A DNA stretch of 37,894 nt from Akkermansiaceae bacterium. Its GTDB lineage: Bacteria; Verrucomicrobiota; Verrucomicrobiia; Verrucomicrobiales; Akkermansiaceae. The position numbers and the translations under genes were made by a program. The stretch lies in the NCBI GenBank assembly GCA_023301765.1, contig JALZUC010000018.1:1-37894 (forward strand), given 5' to 3'. Positions 8,190 to 16,706 of this stretch are shown here, in pieces. Position 1 is the first letter of the stretch. Every line of letters begins with the position of its first letter. Below the pieces are notes generated by a model, which saw nothing but the letters and a program-made list of their open reading frames with translations, searched no databases and was not told the DNA's origin.

Positions 8190-9353
8190 GTGCACTATAC
8201 CTCTATTATAGCACTTGTGTTACTGACGAAGCTCAGCGCCGCAGAGCAAAAACCTCATTTCCCAGAATTTAGCTGGGATAGCATACCACTCTATATGCAT
8301 ATCAGAAAATCTGAGGCATATACGGAAAAAGAAATCAACTTCATCGCTAAGTTCCCTCTCGTTACCTTTGAAAAAGCCAATGGAAATAAATCCTACGACT
8401 CCGTGGAGAAAGGCACCCTCATTGCCGCCCGCGCAGTAAAAAAAGTTAACCCTAACTCATGCATTCTCTACTACAGGAATGTCATCGTCCACTACTCAGG
8501 CTATGCGGATAATAAGCAGCTAGACCACATTCCAGATGCCCTACTCGCTGACACAAAAGGGAACCAGAAGCTAGTTAGAAACACATTACCAGCCTATGAC
8601 CTCAGCACGCCTGCTCTGAGGAACTGGTGGATAAAGAACTGTCAAAAAGTAGTCGCTGACCCTGCTATCAACGGCGTATTCATAGACGGTAACATTAAAG
8701 CATTAGAAAAAAACTACCTCAAGCGAGCGATTGGTGAAGAGAAAAAAGCCGCTGTGACTACAGGCTACCACAAACTAATCCCAGAAACTCGCGCTGCCAT
8801 AGGTAAGGAAAAACTAATGGTAGCCAATATCCTACGCGCCCGGCTTACCAATGGAGGCCTTGATTACATGGATGCTCTGGACGGCTCTTACTTAGAAAAC
8901 TTCCTACATGTAGTAGGTAAAAATAGCTATGAAGACTACGTAGCCAAAGGGATACACACCATGCAGCAGGCCGCACGCAGAGGTAAAATCATCGCATTCA
9001 CCTACGCTACAGGTAAAGAACACAATAATAGCACACAAGCTATTGATGAAATTCATGGTAAAACAGACAGCGAAGCAGAATTTCATAACTCCCTCACCTA
9101 CCCTTTAGCCATATTTCTCATCTGCGCGGAGAAATACAGCTACTTTAGACTACATGAAGGCTACGCCGTCACAGACGATGCCCGGTGGATGCGCTGGCCA
9201 GAAGAATATGATAAACCTCTGGGCCCACCATCTGGCCCAGCGATCAAGGACGGCTATCGCTATACCCGTAAATTTAAGCACGCTACCGTACAGCTAGATA
9301 TCCAAAAACGCGGAAGTAAAATCCTCTGGCATAAAAATCCAGCCACTCCGTAG
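8190..9353 (+). CDS. Putative exported glycoside hydrolase-like protein (GHL15-type)
   Basis: 387 residues, starting at GTG 8190; this start gives a short signal peptide (MHYTSIIALVLLTKLSAAEQ) and no better ATG exists upstream. The mature region resembles the hypothetical glycosyl-hydrolase-15-like TIM-barrel family: FPLVTFEKANGNKS near the first strand, SCILYYRNVIVHYSGY, a PAYDLSTPALRNWWIKNC segment, then GVFIDGN and LDYMDALDGSYLENF carrying acidic residues at expected strand ends. No activity is known for this family and the substrate cannot be inferred. It follows two other exported proteins after a 138-bp gap, and is convergent with obg. Confidence 0.6.
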   Translation: MHYTSIIALVLLTKLSAAEQKPHFPEFSWDSIPLYMHIRKSEAYTEKEINFIAKFPLVTFEKANGNKSYDSVEKGTLIAARAVKKVNPNSCILYYRNVIVHYSGYADNKQLDHIPDALLADTKGNQKLVRNTLPAYDLSTPALRNWWIKNCQKVVADPAINGVFIDGNIKALEKNYLKRAIGEEKKAAVTTGYHKLIPETRAAIGKEKLMVANILRARLTNGGLDYMDALDGSYLENFLHVVGKNSYEDYVAKGIHTMQQAARRGKIIAFTYATGKEHNNSTQAIDEIHGKTDSEAEFHNSLTYPLAIFLICAEKYSYFRLHEGYAVTDDARWMRWPEEYDKPLGPPSGPAIKDGYRYTRKFKHATVQLDIQKRGSKILWHKNPATP

Positions 9354-9550
9354 CGCAACATGACTCACCATGCTGCTGTTAGCCCCCTCTCAATAAAAGC
9401 CAAAAGCTTTACGCTGAAAGTCCCATCAAAAAGGAAGCTATCTTTGACGAAGGATTTATCCCCCTACCCCCAAATGACCTCCCGTTTACTTAAATGTGCC
9501 CTTATAATTCCTACATAAACCTAGCAAAGATAAAGACCCTTCTGACCCCT

Positions 9551-10603
9551 CTAGGTATTATCTCTTCGGTAGCCTACACGCTGGTCTAGCTCTTGGCGTA
9601 GCCCTTCCAGACCTTCCTCAGTATCTGCAGAGAGAGGGACAATAGTCTGCTTGGGGAACCGCTGGCGGAACACCTCTAGATTCTTCTCAGCACCCTCGAT
9701 ATCCATTTTATTAGCTATGATAATCCACTCAAACTGCGCGAGATCCTCATCATACATCTTTATCTCAGTCCGAAGTGTCTGAAGATCCTCGATAGGATCT
9801 CGCCCCTCGCTCCCAGCCATATCAATAACAAAGAGTAGAATCTTACAGCGTGTAATGTGGCGTAAGAACTCATGACCCAAGCCACGGTTCTCATGAGCAC
9901 CCTCGATGAGCCCCGGAATATCAGCCACTGTGCAGCGGCGATACTTTGGAAACTCCACTACCCCTACCATCGGATTTAACGTCGTAAATGGATAATTACC
10001 AATCTTAGGCGCTGCCTCTGAAAGTTTATTAACAAGAGTCGATTTACCAGCATTAGGAAAGCCCACCATACCGGCATCTGCTATACGGCGTAGCTCAAGG
10101 TAGAATACACCCAGCTCAGCCTCAGTGCCCAGCGTATGCTCCTCGGGCGCTTGGTTTGTAGAGGTTTTATAATGCCAGTTCCCCTTACCTCCCTTACCTC
10201 CTTCACAGAGCACAAACTCCTCACCATACTCGGTGAGATCTGCGATAGGCTCTAGATCAATACCGTCACCACGCTCCAGTTCTACCGCATCAGAAACGGT
10301 CTCAGCATTACTGCGGTAAACCACCGTTCCAGGTGGCACACGGCCTATTTTATCTTTAGAGCTCTTACCATGCTTACGGCTTCCAGCACCATGCTCTCCA
10401 TTTTTAGCGATAAGCTTAGGGTCATAGGAATAGGCTTTAAGATTATCCACAGCAGGATCCACACGGAGTATGACACCACCGCCATTACCCCCATCACCGC
10501 CGTCAGGGCCGCCTTTAGGTCTAAACTTCTCCCTGCGGAAATGAACTACTCCATTACCTCCATCGCCAGCCTCGGCATAAATTCTGATGTGATCTACAAA
10601 CAT
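9551..10603 (-). CDS. obg: GTPase Obg/CgtA
   Basis: 350 residues from the ATG at 10603 ([20 protein letters not shown]). The in-frame extension to 10732 runs through the divergent promoter region and has no counterpart in the family. Residues 1-158 form the glycine-rich Obg fold ([20 protein letters not shown]). The G domain follows: G1 GFPNAGKS (181-188), the switch segment with TTLNP, G3 [17 protein letters not shown]4 NKMD and G5 SADT. It ends soon after the G domain, without the C-terminal OCT domain of Bacillus Obg. It is a ribosome-associated GTPase involved in large-subunit maturation and stress response. Divergent from rpsP (148-bp spacer). Confidence 0.96.
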   Translation of the reverse strand: MFVDHIRIYAEAGDGGNGVVHFRREKFRPKGGPDGGDGGNGGGVILRVDPAVDNLKAYSYDPKLIAKNGEHGAGSRKHGKSSKDKIGRVPPGTVVYRSNAETVSDAVELERGDGIDLEPIADLTEYGEEFVLCEGGKGGKGNWHYKTSTNQAPEEHTLGTEAELGVFYLELRRIADAGMVGFPNAGKSTLVNKLSEAAPKIGNYPFTTLNPMVGVVEFPKYRRCTVADIPGLIEGAHENRGLGHEFLRHITRCKILLFVIDMAGSEGRDPIEDLQTLRTEIKMYDEDLAQFEWIIIANKMDIEGAEKNLEVFRQRFPKQTIVPLSADTEEGLEGLRQELDQRVGYRRDNT

Positions 10604-10751
10604 ATCGTTGGCGCTATGTAGCAGTAATTTTAAGAATGGAAATGCGAAATCGAAGGAAAGATCTATTTTTAGCTTGGCAAACCGCCCGTCATCGTACAAT
10701 TTCCCGCCTCTTGCTGCACCCAGCAGCTCCAATTTTCTAACTTATCAGACC

Positions 10752-11009
10752 ATGCTTACTCTTAGACTAAATCGCCAAGGCACTAAAGACCGTCCTTTTT
10801 ACAAGATCGTAGCTGTTGATAGCCGCAAGCGCCGTGATGGCCGCTACATCGAGCAGATCGGCTCATACAACCCAATGAACGATGGTGTAAACTACACTCT
10901 TGATGTTGATAAAGCTGATGACTGGATCTCAAAAGGTGCTCAGCCATCAGACACAGTGCGTGATATCATCAAGAAAGCTCGTAAAGAGTCTATGCAAGCA
11001 GAAGCTTAA
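10752..11009 (+). CDS. rpsP: 30S ribosomal protein S16
   Basis: 85 residues from the ATG at 10752: [20 protein letters not shown]…[19 protein letters not shown], the S16 signature, with normal length and the usual C-terminal segment [17 protein letters not shown]. An in-frame upstream ATG at 10608 would add 48 non-homologous residues overlapping the obg promoter region and was rejected. Here rpsP stands alone, not in the rpsP-rimM-trmD operon found in many bacteria, and is followed by its own strong terminator at 11071-11103, which marks it as a monocistronic unit. Confidence 0.97.
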   Translation: MLTLRLNRQGTKDRPFYKIVAVDSRKRRDGRYIEQIGSYNPMNDGVNYTLDVDKADDWISKGAQPSDTVRDIIKKARKESMQAEA

Positions 11010-11070
11010 TTAATTTTTTCTTTTTTTATATAAAAAAGCCCTTTCCTATTTTTTGTTATAATATGTTTTT

Positions 11071-11103
11071 AACACGTCAGCCTAAAGGCTGACGTGTTTT
11101 TTT
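11071..11103 (+). terminator. Rho-independent terminator of rpsP
   Basis: A perfect stem of ACACGTCAGCC (11072-11082) with its complement (11087-11097), extendable by one A-T pair, closed by a TAAA loop and followed by six to seven T residues. It lies about 60 bp after the rpsP stop codon. Confidence 0.88.
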
Positions 11104-11112
11104 ATGATGTGA

Positions 11113-11139
11113 TAATATTTTTGATTTAAAAAAATATTA
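11113..11139. repeat. AT-rich inverted repeat upstream of the ABC operon
   Basis: TAATATTTTT at 11113-11122 is the exact complement of AAAAATATTA at 11130-11139, with a 7-base loop. It sits between the rpsP terminator and the ABC transporter gene. It could be an operator or a promoter-proximal structure; the sequence is so AT-rich that chance is also plausible. Confidence 0.35.
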
Positions 11140-11203
11140 CCATCTTCTGGAGAAATGGCATTGCACCCATCTTCAATACCGCTATCTTCAGAGGATACTC
11201 ATT

Positions 11204-12091
11204 ATGGAAGAAGCGCCAGCAGTTCAAATCAACCACCTAATCAAGGAGTTCGCCTCACCTTTTAAAAAGTCTAGGGTGAAGGCCGTAGACGACGTGTCTC
11301 TTACTATTATGCCCGGTGAAGTTTATGGTCTGATCGGGCCTAATGGCTCAGGGAAATCCACTACCATGAAGGCCCTACTAGGCCTGCTCAGCCCCACCTC
11401 TGGCAGCTGTTATGTTTTTGGGAAAAACTCACTAAAGACAGACTCGCGACAAGAAATTGGATTTCTCCCCGAAAACCCCTATTTTTATAAACACCTCAGT
11501 GGTGCTGAGACACTTAAGTTCTACGCACGTCTCTGTGGGCTTAGCGGCAAAAAACTCAAATCACGCGTAGCTGAAATGTTAGAACTAGTATCCCTAGAAG
11601 ATGCTCGTGATCGCCGTATAGGAGCCTACTCTAAAGGGATGCTTCAGCGTATAGGACTGGCACAAGCCCTCATCCATGAACCACGCTTAGTCATACTCGA
11701 TGAGCCTACAGCTGGTGTAGACCCACTAGGATCACGCCAAATTAGAGATCTTATTGTGAGCCTTAAAAAACGTGGTGTCACAGTCTTTCTCTGTTCACAC
11801 CTGTTAGAACAAGTACAAGAGGTCTGCGACCACGTAGGAATAATTTTTAATGGTAAGCTAGTTAAAGCTGGTCGCCTAGAAGACTTGATATCTATTGAAA
11901 ACCAAACCGAAATTGTAGTTGAAAATGCAAGTGAACGTACCCTAGCCCGTATTAGGGCTGTGATCGCTGATGCAACGGATACAGAATTTGTACATATGGG
12001 GAAACCTCGCACAACACTAGAGAGGCTCTTCATAGAAGAAGCCCGTATTTCTGAGGCCAAAAAAAATGAACAAGGAGAGCAAAATGCGTAG
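11204..12091 (+). CDS. ABC-2 type transporter, ATP-binding subunit
   Basis: 295 residues. Walker A GPNGSGKST (45-53), Q-loop region (EIGFLPENPYFYKHLSG), signature YSKGMLQRIGLAQAL, Walker B LVILDEPTAGVDP and switch histidine in LCSHLLEQ are all present, so this is an active ATPase. The DrrA/NatA-like architecture, with a C-terminal tail after about residue 225, fits exporters paired with ABC-2 permeases. The permease gene follows directly with overlap (the ATPase stop codon at 12091 lies beyond the permease ATG at 12084), indicating translational coupling. Substrate unknown. Confidence 0.93.
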   Translation: MEEAPAVQINHLIKEFASPFKKSRVKAVDDVSLTIMPGEVYGLIGPNGSGKSTTMKALLGLLSPTSGSCYVFGKNSLKTDSRQEIGFLPENPYFYKHLSGAETLKFYARLCGLSGKKLKSRVAEMLELVSLEDARDRRIGAYSKGMLQRIGLAQALIHEPRLVILDEPTAGVDPLGSRQIRDLIVSLKKRGVTVFLCSHLLEQVQEVCDHVGIIFNGKLVKAGRLEDLISIENQTEIVVENASERTLARIRAVIADATDTEFVHMGKPRTTLERLFIEEARISEAKKNEQGEQNA

Positions 12092-12995
12092 AAACGGTAT
12101 TTTTTCACCCAGTCGTATTCTGGTGATCGCCAACCACACCTTCACCCAGCTAGTGCGCATGAAGGTCTTTTACTTCCTCGCTGTATTTGCAGTGCTGATG
12201 CTTGGCGCCAGTTATTTTGAGATGCCCTGGAGCCGCACTACAGAAGATAGTGCAGAACAAGAGCTAATCATCCTCAAAAGTACCGCAATGGGTGCTATGG
12301 CCATGTTTTCCGTATTATTTGCCATTGCCGCTACCGCGCTACTTATCCCCAAAGACCTTGAGGATAGGACCCTATACACCATTCTAAGTAAACCTGTACC
12401 CAGGTTCGACTACCTTCTTGGAAAACTCATAGGAGTCCTACTACTCGTAGGGAGCTCTCTTCTACTCATGGATATGGTATTAAGCGTTATCCTGAATAGC
12501 CGTACAGATGCTCTAATCGCTATAGAAATGGAAAAAGGTATGCAGCTCGGATGGCAACAAGAGTATTTAGATATTCGCAGAGAAGGCATCGCACAACAAG
12601 GTGTCACCTGGGACCTACAGGCAGGTATAGGCGCGATCCTCTTTAAAGCCATTATCATGGCCTCCATCGCCCTACTCATATCCACATTCTCTAGCTCCAC
12701 CCTATTTACCATCGTTATATCAGTAGTAATCTATTTCACTGGCCACTTTACAGCTGATGCACGGAACTACTGGCTACAGAATCAAGGAGCTGAAGCATCT
12801 ACTCAAGTAAAACTACTCTCTCAAGGAGCTGCTCTACTGTTCCCCGATTTCCAGCTTTATAACATCATTGACGCCTCCATAGAGGGGAAAAAAGTTCCAG
12901 CTGGAATCTTTAAGCGCCTAACCACTCTAACATTTTTCTACACCGCTATTTATAGTGTGCTAGCTTGGTTTACCTTTAGAAAAAAAGAATTCTAA
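12084..12995 (+). CDS. ABC-2 type transporter, permease subunit
   Basis: 303 residues from the ATG at 12084, preceded by a clear AAGGAG Shine-Dalgarno at 12072-12077; an alternative ATG at 12066 gives six more residues but lacks such a site. About six hydrophobic helices are visible, including FYFLAVFAVLMLGASYF, MGAMAMFSVLFAIAATALLIP, LIGVLLLVGSSLLLMDMVLS, AIIMASIALLISTF, LFTIVISVVIYFTGHF, and TFFYTAIYSVLAWFTF near the C-terminus. The segment DLEDRTLYTILSKPVPRFDYLLGKLIG is typical of ABC-2/CcmB-like permeases of the GldF/NosY kind. It works with the preceding ATPase; cargo not inferable. Confidence 0.87.
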   Translation: MRRNGIFSPSRILVIANHTFTQLVRMKVFYFLAVFAVLMLGASYFEMPWSRTTEDSAEQELIILKSTAMGAMAMFSVLFAIAATALLIPKDLEDRTLYTILSKPVPRFDYLLGKLIGVLLLVGSSLLLMDMVLSVILNSRTDALIAIEMEKGMQLGWQQEYLDIRREGIAQQGVTWDLQAGIGAILFKAIIMASIALLISTFSSSTLFTIVISVVIYFTGHFTADARNYWLQNQGAEASTQVKLLSQGAALLFPDFQLYNIIDASIEGKKVPAGIFKRLTTLTFFYTAIYSVLAWFTFRKKEF

Positions 12996-13020
12996 AACTA
13001 CATCCCCACCCATTTCTGCT

Positions 13021-13923
13021 GTGCGTATTTTCTCTCAAATTACCGTAATCCTAGCTGTTTTAATCACCTTTGGAGCGGCTAAACTTCGCTTCGAACAACA
13101 GCTAGAAAAAGACATGGTGGAACAAAGGCTTATTCAACCAGCTCTCAAAGAAGGCACTAACCTAAAACTCGGCCAGACCAGTGCAGCAGTAGCACTAGGA
13201 GGCCTACGCTCACTAGTAGCTGCGGTATGGAACTTCAGAGCATTCATACACTTCGAAGATCTAAATTGGATCAAAGTAGAGGAAAGCTATGAAACCATCA
13301 CAGCACTCCAGCCACAAACCACCCACTACTGGGACACCGGAGCATGGCACCTACATACTAATGCCGCTGTATACTACAATGAAAAGGAAGACCTTCCTCC
13401 ATTCCGACGTAAATCAATGCGGCAGCTCTACCATGATAAAGGAGCTACATTTCTAGAGGAAGGTAGCCGACAGAATCCAGATAACTGGAGACTTCACCTC
13501 TCGCTAGCGCGGTTATGGAGTGATCGCTACAAAATGCCAGATTACCAAAGATCCGTCGAACACTACCAAGATACACTAGCTTGCAGCGCTCTTCCTGAAT
13601 TTAAACGTCGCCAGCTGGAACGATTTACTTTTTACAATCTGAGCATGATCCCTGAACGTTATCCTGAAGCCCTAGCCATGGGTACAGCTCTATTTAAGAA
13701 AACTAATCATAATCATCTTCCCAACCTTGTATGCACCATTTTCGCCCTGCAAAATGAGCTCAACACTCCACTGCTAACAAAAATACCAGAAAAGGAACTA
13801 TTCCCTAATAAGCGATTACAGCAAAAGTGGCTAAAAAATTACTGGCGTGGTAAGCTAGATGGCCTTCCTGTCACAGGGGTAAAGGAAAAGATATACAGTC
13901 TAGAAAAGGCACCTACATCATAA
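13021..13923 (+). CDS. Uncharacterised membrane-anchored protein in ABC operon
   Basis: 300 residues from a GTG at 13021. One N-terminal hydrophobic segment (about 5-20, SQITVILAVLITFGAA) looks like a signal anchor, and the rest is soluble and probably extracytoplasmic. The body is rich in Trp, Tyr and His and has helix-repeat character resembling TPR: SLVAAVWNFRAFIHFEDLNW, ESYETITALQPQTTHYWDTGAWHL, LEEGSRQNPDNWRLHLSLARLW and YQRSVEHYQDTLA. I do not recognise a named family. It starts 25 bp after the permease gene with a probable terminator just after it, so it is likely the last gene of a three-gene export operon. Confidence 0.75.
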   Translation: MRIFSQITVILAVLITFGAAKLRFEQQLEKDMVEQRLIQPALKEGTNLKLGQTSAAVALGGLRSLVAAVWNFRAFIHFEDLNWIKVEESYETITALQPQTTHYWDTGAWHLHTNAAVYYNEKEDLPPFRRKSMRQLYHDKGATFLEEGSRQNPDNWRLHLSLARLWSDRYKMPDYQRSVEHYQDTLACSALPEFKRRQLERFTFYNLSMIPERYPEALAMGTALFKKTNHNHLPNLVCTIFALQNELNTPLLTKIPEKELFPNKRLQQKWLKNYWRGKLDGLPVTGVKEKIYSLEKAPTS

Positions 13924-13924
13924 G

Positions 13925-13951
13925 AAATGATACTATAATACCATCATTTTT
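13925..13951 (+). terminator. Probable terminator of the ABC operon
   Basis: AAATGAT (13925-13931) pairs with ATCATTT (13943-13949) around an 11-base loop, followed by two more T residues. It begins right after the stop codon of the preceding gene. The stem is short and AT-rich. Confidence 0.4.
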
Positions 13952-14015
13952 CGCCTTCAGAAAACTTATCATTCCATCATTAAGCTCCCAACTTATACTT
14001 CCCTTTATAACCTCT

Positions 14016-14741
14016 ATGAAAATCGCCATATTTAGTGATATTCACGCTAACCTCGAAGCATTAGACGCTGTCCTTGCAGATGCTGAAACACAAAACTGTG
14101 ATAGTTACATCTGCCTCGGTGATGTAGTCGGCTATAATGCAGATCCTGTAGCCTGCCTAGAACGTATCCGCGATATGGGCTGCCCAGTAGTCAAAGGTAA
14201 CCATGATATGGACTGCGGCCATGACACATCGCTGGAATTAATGAACCCTGAAGCTGCAGCTGCAATGCAATGGACTCGCGAACAACTAGACCCTGATCAC
14301 CGTAAATGGCTAGCACGCCTTCGTATGGTACGCCAAGTTGAAGATTTTACCATTGTCCACTGTACTCTGGATCAACCCACATCATGGAACTACGTCACCA
14401 ATAAATACGATGCCATGGCGAACTTTAGCTTCCAAGTTTCTCCAGTATGCTTCTACGGTCACACCCACGTGCCACGCGTCTTTATGCGTGATCAAAATGA
14501 AGTGCACGATATCGCGGCAGATACCATCCAGATAGAAAAGGGTAATAAGTATTTCATCAACACTGGCTCAGTAGGGCAGCCACGTGATCGAGACTGGCGT
14601 GCATCATACTGTATCTATGACCTCAGTACGCACACCATCACCTTCCGCAGACTTGAATATGATATTGAGACCACTCAGAAAAAGATTATCGCTGCAGGGC
14701 TACCCGAAGCCCTAGCTGTACGTCTTGCTCACGGTGTATAA
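14016..14741 (+). CDS. Metallophosphoesterase family protein
   Basis: 241 residues with the full calcineurin-like dimetal signature: SDIHANLEAL (Asp8, His10), LGDVVGYNADP (Asp36), KGNHDMD (Asn62, His63), VHC (around residue 113) and GHTHVP. This arrangement matches the YfcE/MJ0936 and bis(5'-nucleosyl)-tetraphosphatase-like group, in which GDxVGYxxxP is typical. Cytoplasmic hydrolase of a phosphodiester or phosphoanhydride; the substrate cannot be told. It is followed 30 bp later by the HTH-metallo-beta-lactamase gene and may share its transcript. Confidence 0.88.
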   Translation: MKIAIFSDIHANLEALDAVLADAETQNCDSYICLGDVVGYNADPVACLERIRDMGCPVVKGNHDMDCGHDTSLELMNPEAAAAMQWTREQLDPDHRKWLARLRMVRQVEDFTIVHCTLDQPTSWNYVTNKYDAMANFSFQVSPVCFYGHTHVPRVFMRDQNEVHDIAADTIQIEKGNKYFINTGSVGQPRDRDWRASYCIYDLSTHTITFRRLEYDIETTQKKIIAAGLPEALAVRLAHGV

Positions 14742-14771
14742 ACACCAGCTCTTAATTCCACCACATTATCT

Positions 14772-15542
14772 ATGATCCCCATAGAAGACGACCCATGTGA
14801 TGTCCTCGCTAAGGCTATGCGAGGGCTGGGAATCAGCCTTGAAAAGCTATCACAAAAAAGCAGCTTAAGTGCCCGACAAATAAGCAAAGCTCTAGATGGA
14901 GATATCAGTCCTACCTTACTTCAAAAAATTGCCCCACACCTAGACCTCTCAGCAAAAGCGTTAATTGATCTGCCGTCATACCACCCGAATATAAGTATTC
15001 CCAATGGCCTAAAAATGGTTGTTACCCCCTTTGGGCACGCGGGCGTAAACGCCTACATACTTTGTAAAGGCTCAGATGCTATCGTATTTGATACCGGCAC
15101 CAATTCAGCTCCTATTCTAGACTACCTTACGGAAAAAAACCTCCGTCCTGCCGCCGTAGTGATCACCCATAAACACCACGATCATACCGCTGGCATCAAA
15201 GACTTTGGAGATACGCCTATTCTTTTACCCGAGCAGACATCACACGGATCACGTTATACATACTCGGACATTACTATCACTGCACTTGATGTAAGTGGCC
15301 ATGCAAATCCAGCACGTGCCTATTTCTATGAAGGGCTATACACTCCAGTCTGCATAGTAGGTGATGCCATCTTTGCTGGATCAATGGGCGGGACCAAAGA
15401 ACCCTGCGGATATGAGCTAGCTCTGCATACGGTTAGAGAAAACATCCTCTCTCTACCAGCGGAAACCATCATAGGCACAGGCCACGGCCCACTTACTACT
15501 ATTGCTAAGGAATTAATAAATAATCCCTTTTTAGCAAAATAG
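14772..15542 (+). CDS. XRE-type HTH fused to a metallo-beta-lactamase-fold hydrolase
   Basis: 256 residues. Residues 11-65 look like a short XRE helix-turn-helix (LAKAMRGLGISLEKLSQKSS…SARQISKALDGDISPTLLQKIA). The rest is a complete MBL-fold hydrolase: THKHHDH (132-138), SGH (His177), GDAIFAG (Asp198) and GTGHGP (His238) supply all the usual metal ligands, as in glyoxalase II-like enzymes. The domain pairing suggests either a DNA-binding regulator that senses or destroys its ligand, or an HTH reused for oligomerisation. The HTH assignment is weaker than the MBL one. Converges with opcA (21-bp gap). Confidence 0.8.
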   Translation: MIPIEDDPCDVLAKAMRGLGISLEKLSQKSSLSARQISKALDGDISPTLLQKIAPHLDLSAKALIDLPSYHPNISIPNGLKMVVTPFGHAGVNAYILCKGSDAIVFDTGTNSAPILDYLTEKNLRPAAVVITHKHHDHTAGIKDFGDTPILLPEQTSHGSRYTYSDITITALDVSGHANPARAYFYEGLYTPVCIVGDAIFAGSMGGTKEPCGYELALHTVRENILSLPAETIIGTGHGPLTTIAKELINNPFLAK

Positions 15543-15563
15543 CAGCATAATCTATCCGCTTTA

Positions 15564-16706
15564 TTAGTCTATACACCTCAGAAGGTCCAAATAGACAGGA
15601 AGAATAGTCCGATACAGTGTATTCTTCCCTCCACGTGATAGCTGATCCACCACTAGCTCTGAGGCATCATCACTAGCTGCCGGCACCTGACGGTCAATCT
15701 TATGCTCTCCTACATCTAACTGCTGGTGCATATAAGCCTCCTTTGCACATCTAGATACCTTTGCCGAGAAACCAGCACCATTAAGCTCCACTAGCCCAAT
15801 AGGTGCAGAAGTAGGATCGCACTCTACACGCGCTGTTACATCTGAGCCCTCATGAGTTTCAAAGTAGAACCTCTTTACAGAATCTAAATCATTATCTTCG
15901 CCACAAAGGCCTAGATCTTTGCTACGCTTCCAGCCAGTGCTCATCACTAACCAAGCAAGAATCTGCATACCCGCCATTAGGTGATCAGGGTGCACAACTA
16001 TCCGGATTTGCCGAGTAGACTCCAGCCCTTTAGCTGCTAAAGGGTCATCAAATAATCCAGCTAAAGCCAGACGAGGTAGATAACTCCGTGTCCACTCTAA
16101 ATCTACAGGAGCAAGCTCCACTCCCTCATCAAACATCTGCTCAACACGTAAAAAAGATGATAGAGGATTAGCCCACTGCGAACTATCAAAAACAAACCGA
16201 TCTATCAATACATACAACCGCTCAGCAAAGATATCTGAAAGCTCCCCCTGCCACCAAAATACTAGAGGGAGGTCACTATTTAAATGGGCAAATACAGTAT
16301 TCCGCAGCCTACCTGTAGCCCTACCAGTTAATTGAAAAGATAACTGTTCACAGCAAACACTTTTTCTACCCTGCTGGGATAAATGACAATGCGCTGTTAT
16401 CCATGCACGGATAGAGGTATCCGGTGCTGCACGGTCGATACCGATGAGGATAGCACGGCATGCATGCTCCTTAGTAATGGCCTGAACAATCTCCGAGTTC
16501 TTTAAAATTGCATTTTCCTCTTCCGAATAAACGGCAAGGTTAATCAATGAAGCATTCGTACTCGCCTTATCCTCCTCCCAAAGCAAGCGCAGCTCCTTAT
16601 CCACAGAGCCAATAGCCACCTCTTTACCAAGGGCTCGGCTGTATTCGTCTAACACGGTATCTGACACAATAATAAGTGATTTGATAGTTACTAAAGACGG
16701 CGCCAC
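15564..16706 (-). CDS. opcA: Glucose-6-phosphate dehydrogenase assembly protein OpcA-like
   Basis: 380 residues; the GTG start at 16706 lies inside the last codons of zwf (16-bp overlap), a sign of translational coupling. The OpcA family pattern is recognisable: an N-terminal Rossmann-like part (TNASLINLAVYSEEE…, EHACRAILIGIDRAAPDTSIRAWITAHCH), then LNSDLPLVFWWQGELSD and a C-terminal region with AGLFDDPLAAKGLESTRQI. OpcA proteins in cyanobacteria and actinobacteria bind and activate glucose-6-phosphate dehydrogenase, sometimes under redox control. Position directly after zwf supports the same role here. An in-frame GTG at 16667 is an alternative start. Confidence 0.85.
   Translation of the reverse strand: MAPSLVTIKSLIIVSDTVLDEYSRALGKEVAIGSVDKELRLLWEEDKASTNASLINLAVYSEEENAILKNSEIVQAITKEHACRAILIGIDRAAPDTSIRAWITAHCHLSQQGRKSVCCEQLSFQLTGRATGRLRNTVFAHLNSDLPLVFWWQGELSDIFAERLYVLIDRFVFDSSQWANPLSSFLRVEQMFDEGVELAPVDLEWTRSYLPRLALAGLFDDPLAAKGLESTRQIRIVVHPDHLMAGMQILAWLVMSTGWKRSKDLGLCGEDNDLDSVKRFYFETHEGSDVTARVECDPTSAPIGLVELNGAGFSAKVSRCAKEAYMHQQLDVGEHKIDRQVPAASDDASELVVDQLSRGGKNTLYRTILPVYLDLLRCID

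Noticed and set aside
9360-9518. A 52-codon ORF (ATG at 9360) between the GHL15-like gene and obg
   Set aside because: No recognisable domain, no ribosome binding site and Lys/Ser/Leu-rich composition typical of random intergenic sequence; not supported as a gene.
10604-10732. N-terminal extension of Obg, and the matching upstream extension of S16 (10608-10751)
   Set aside because: The two extensions overlap on opposite strands in the divergent promoter region and neither resembles its protein family; internal ATG starts fit instead.
11155-11265. A 36-codon ORF with a GGAGA site before its ATG, overlapping the start of the ABC ATPase gene in another frame
   Set aside because: Could be a leader peptide, but its sequence is unremarkable and most of it overlaps the coding region of the ATPase; probably chance.
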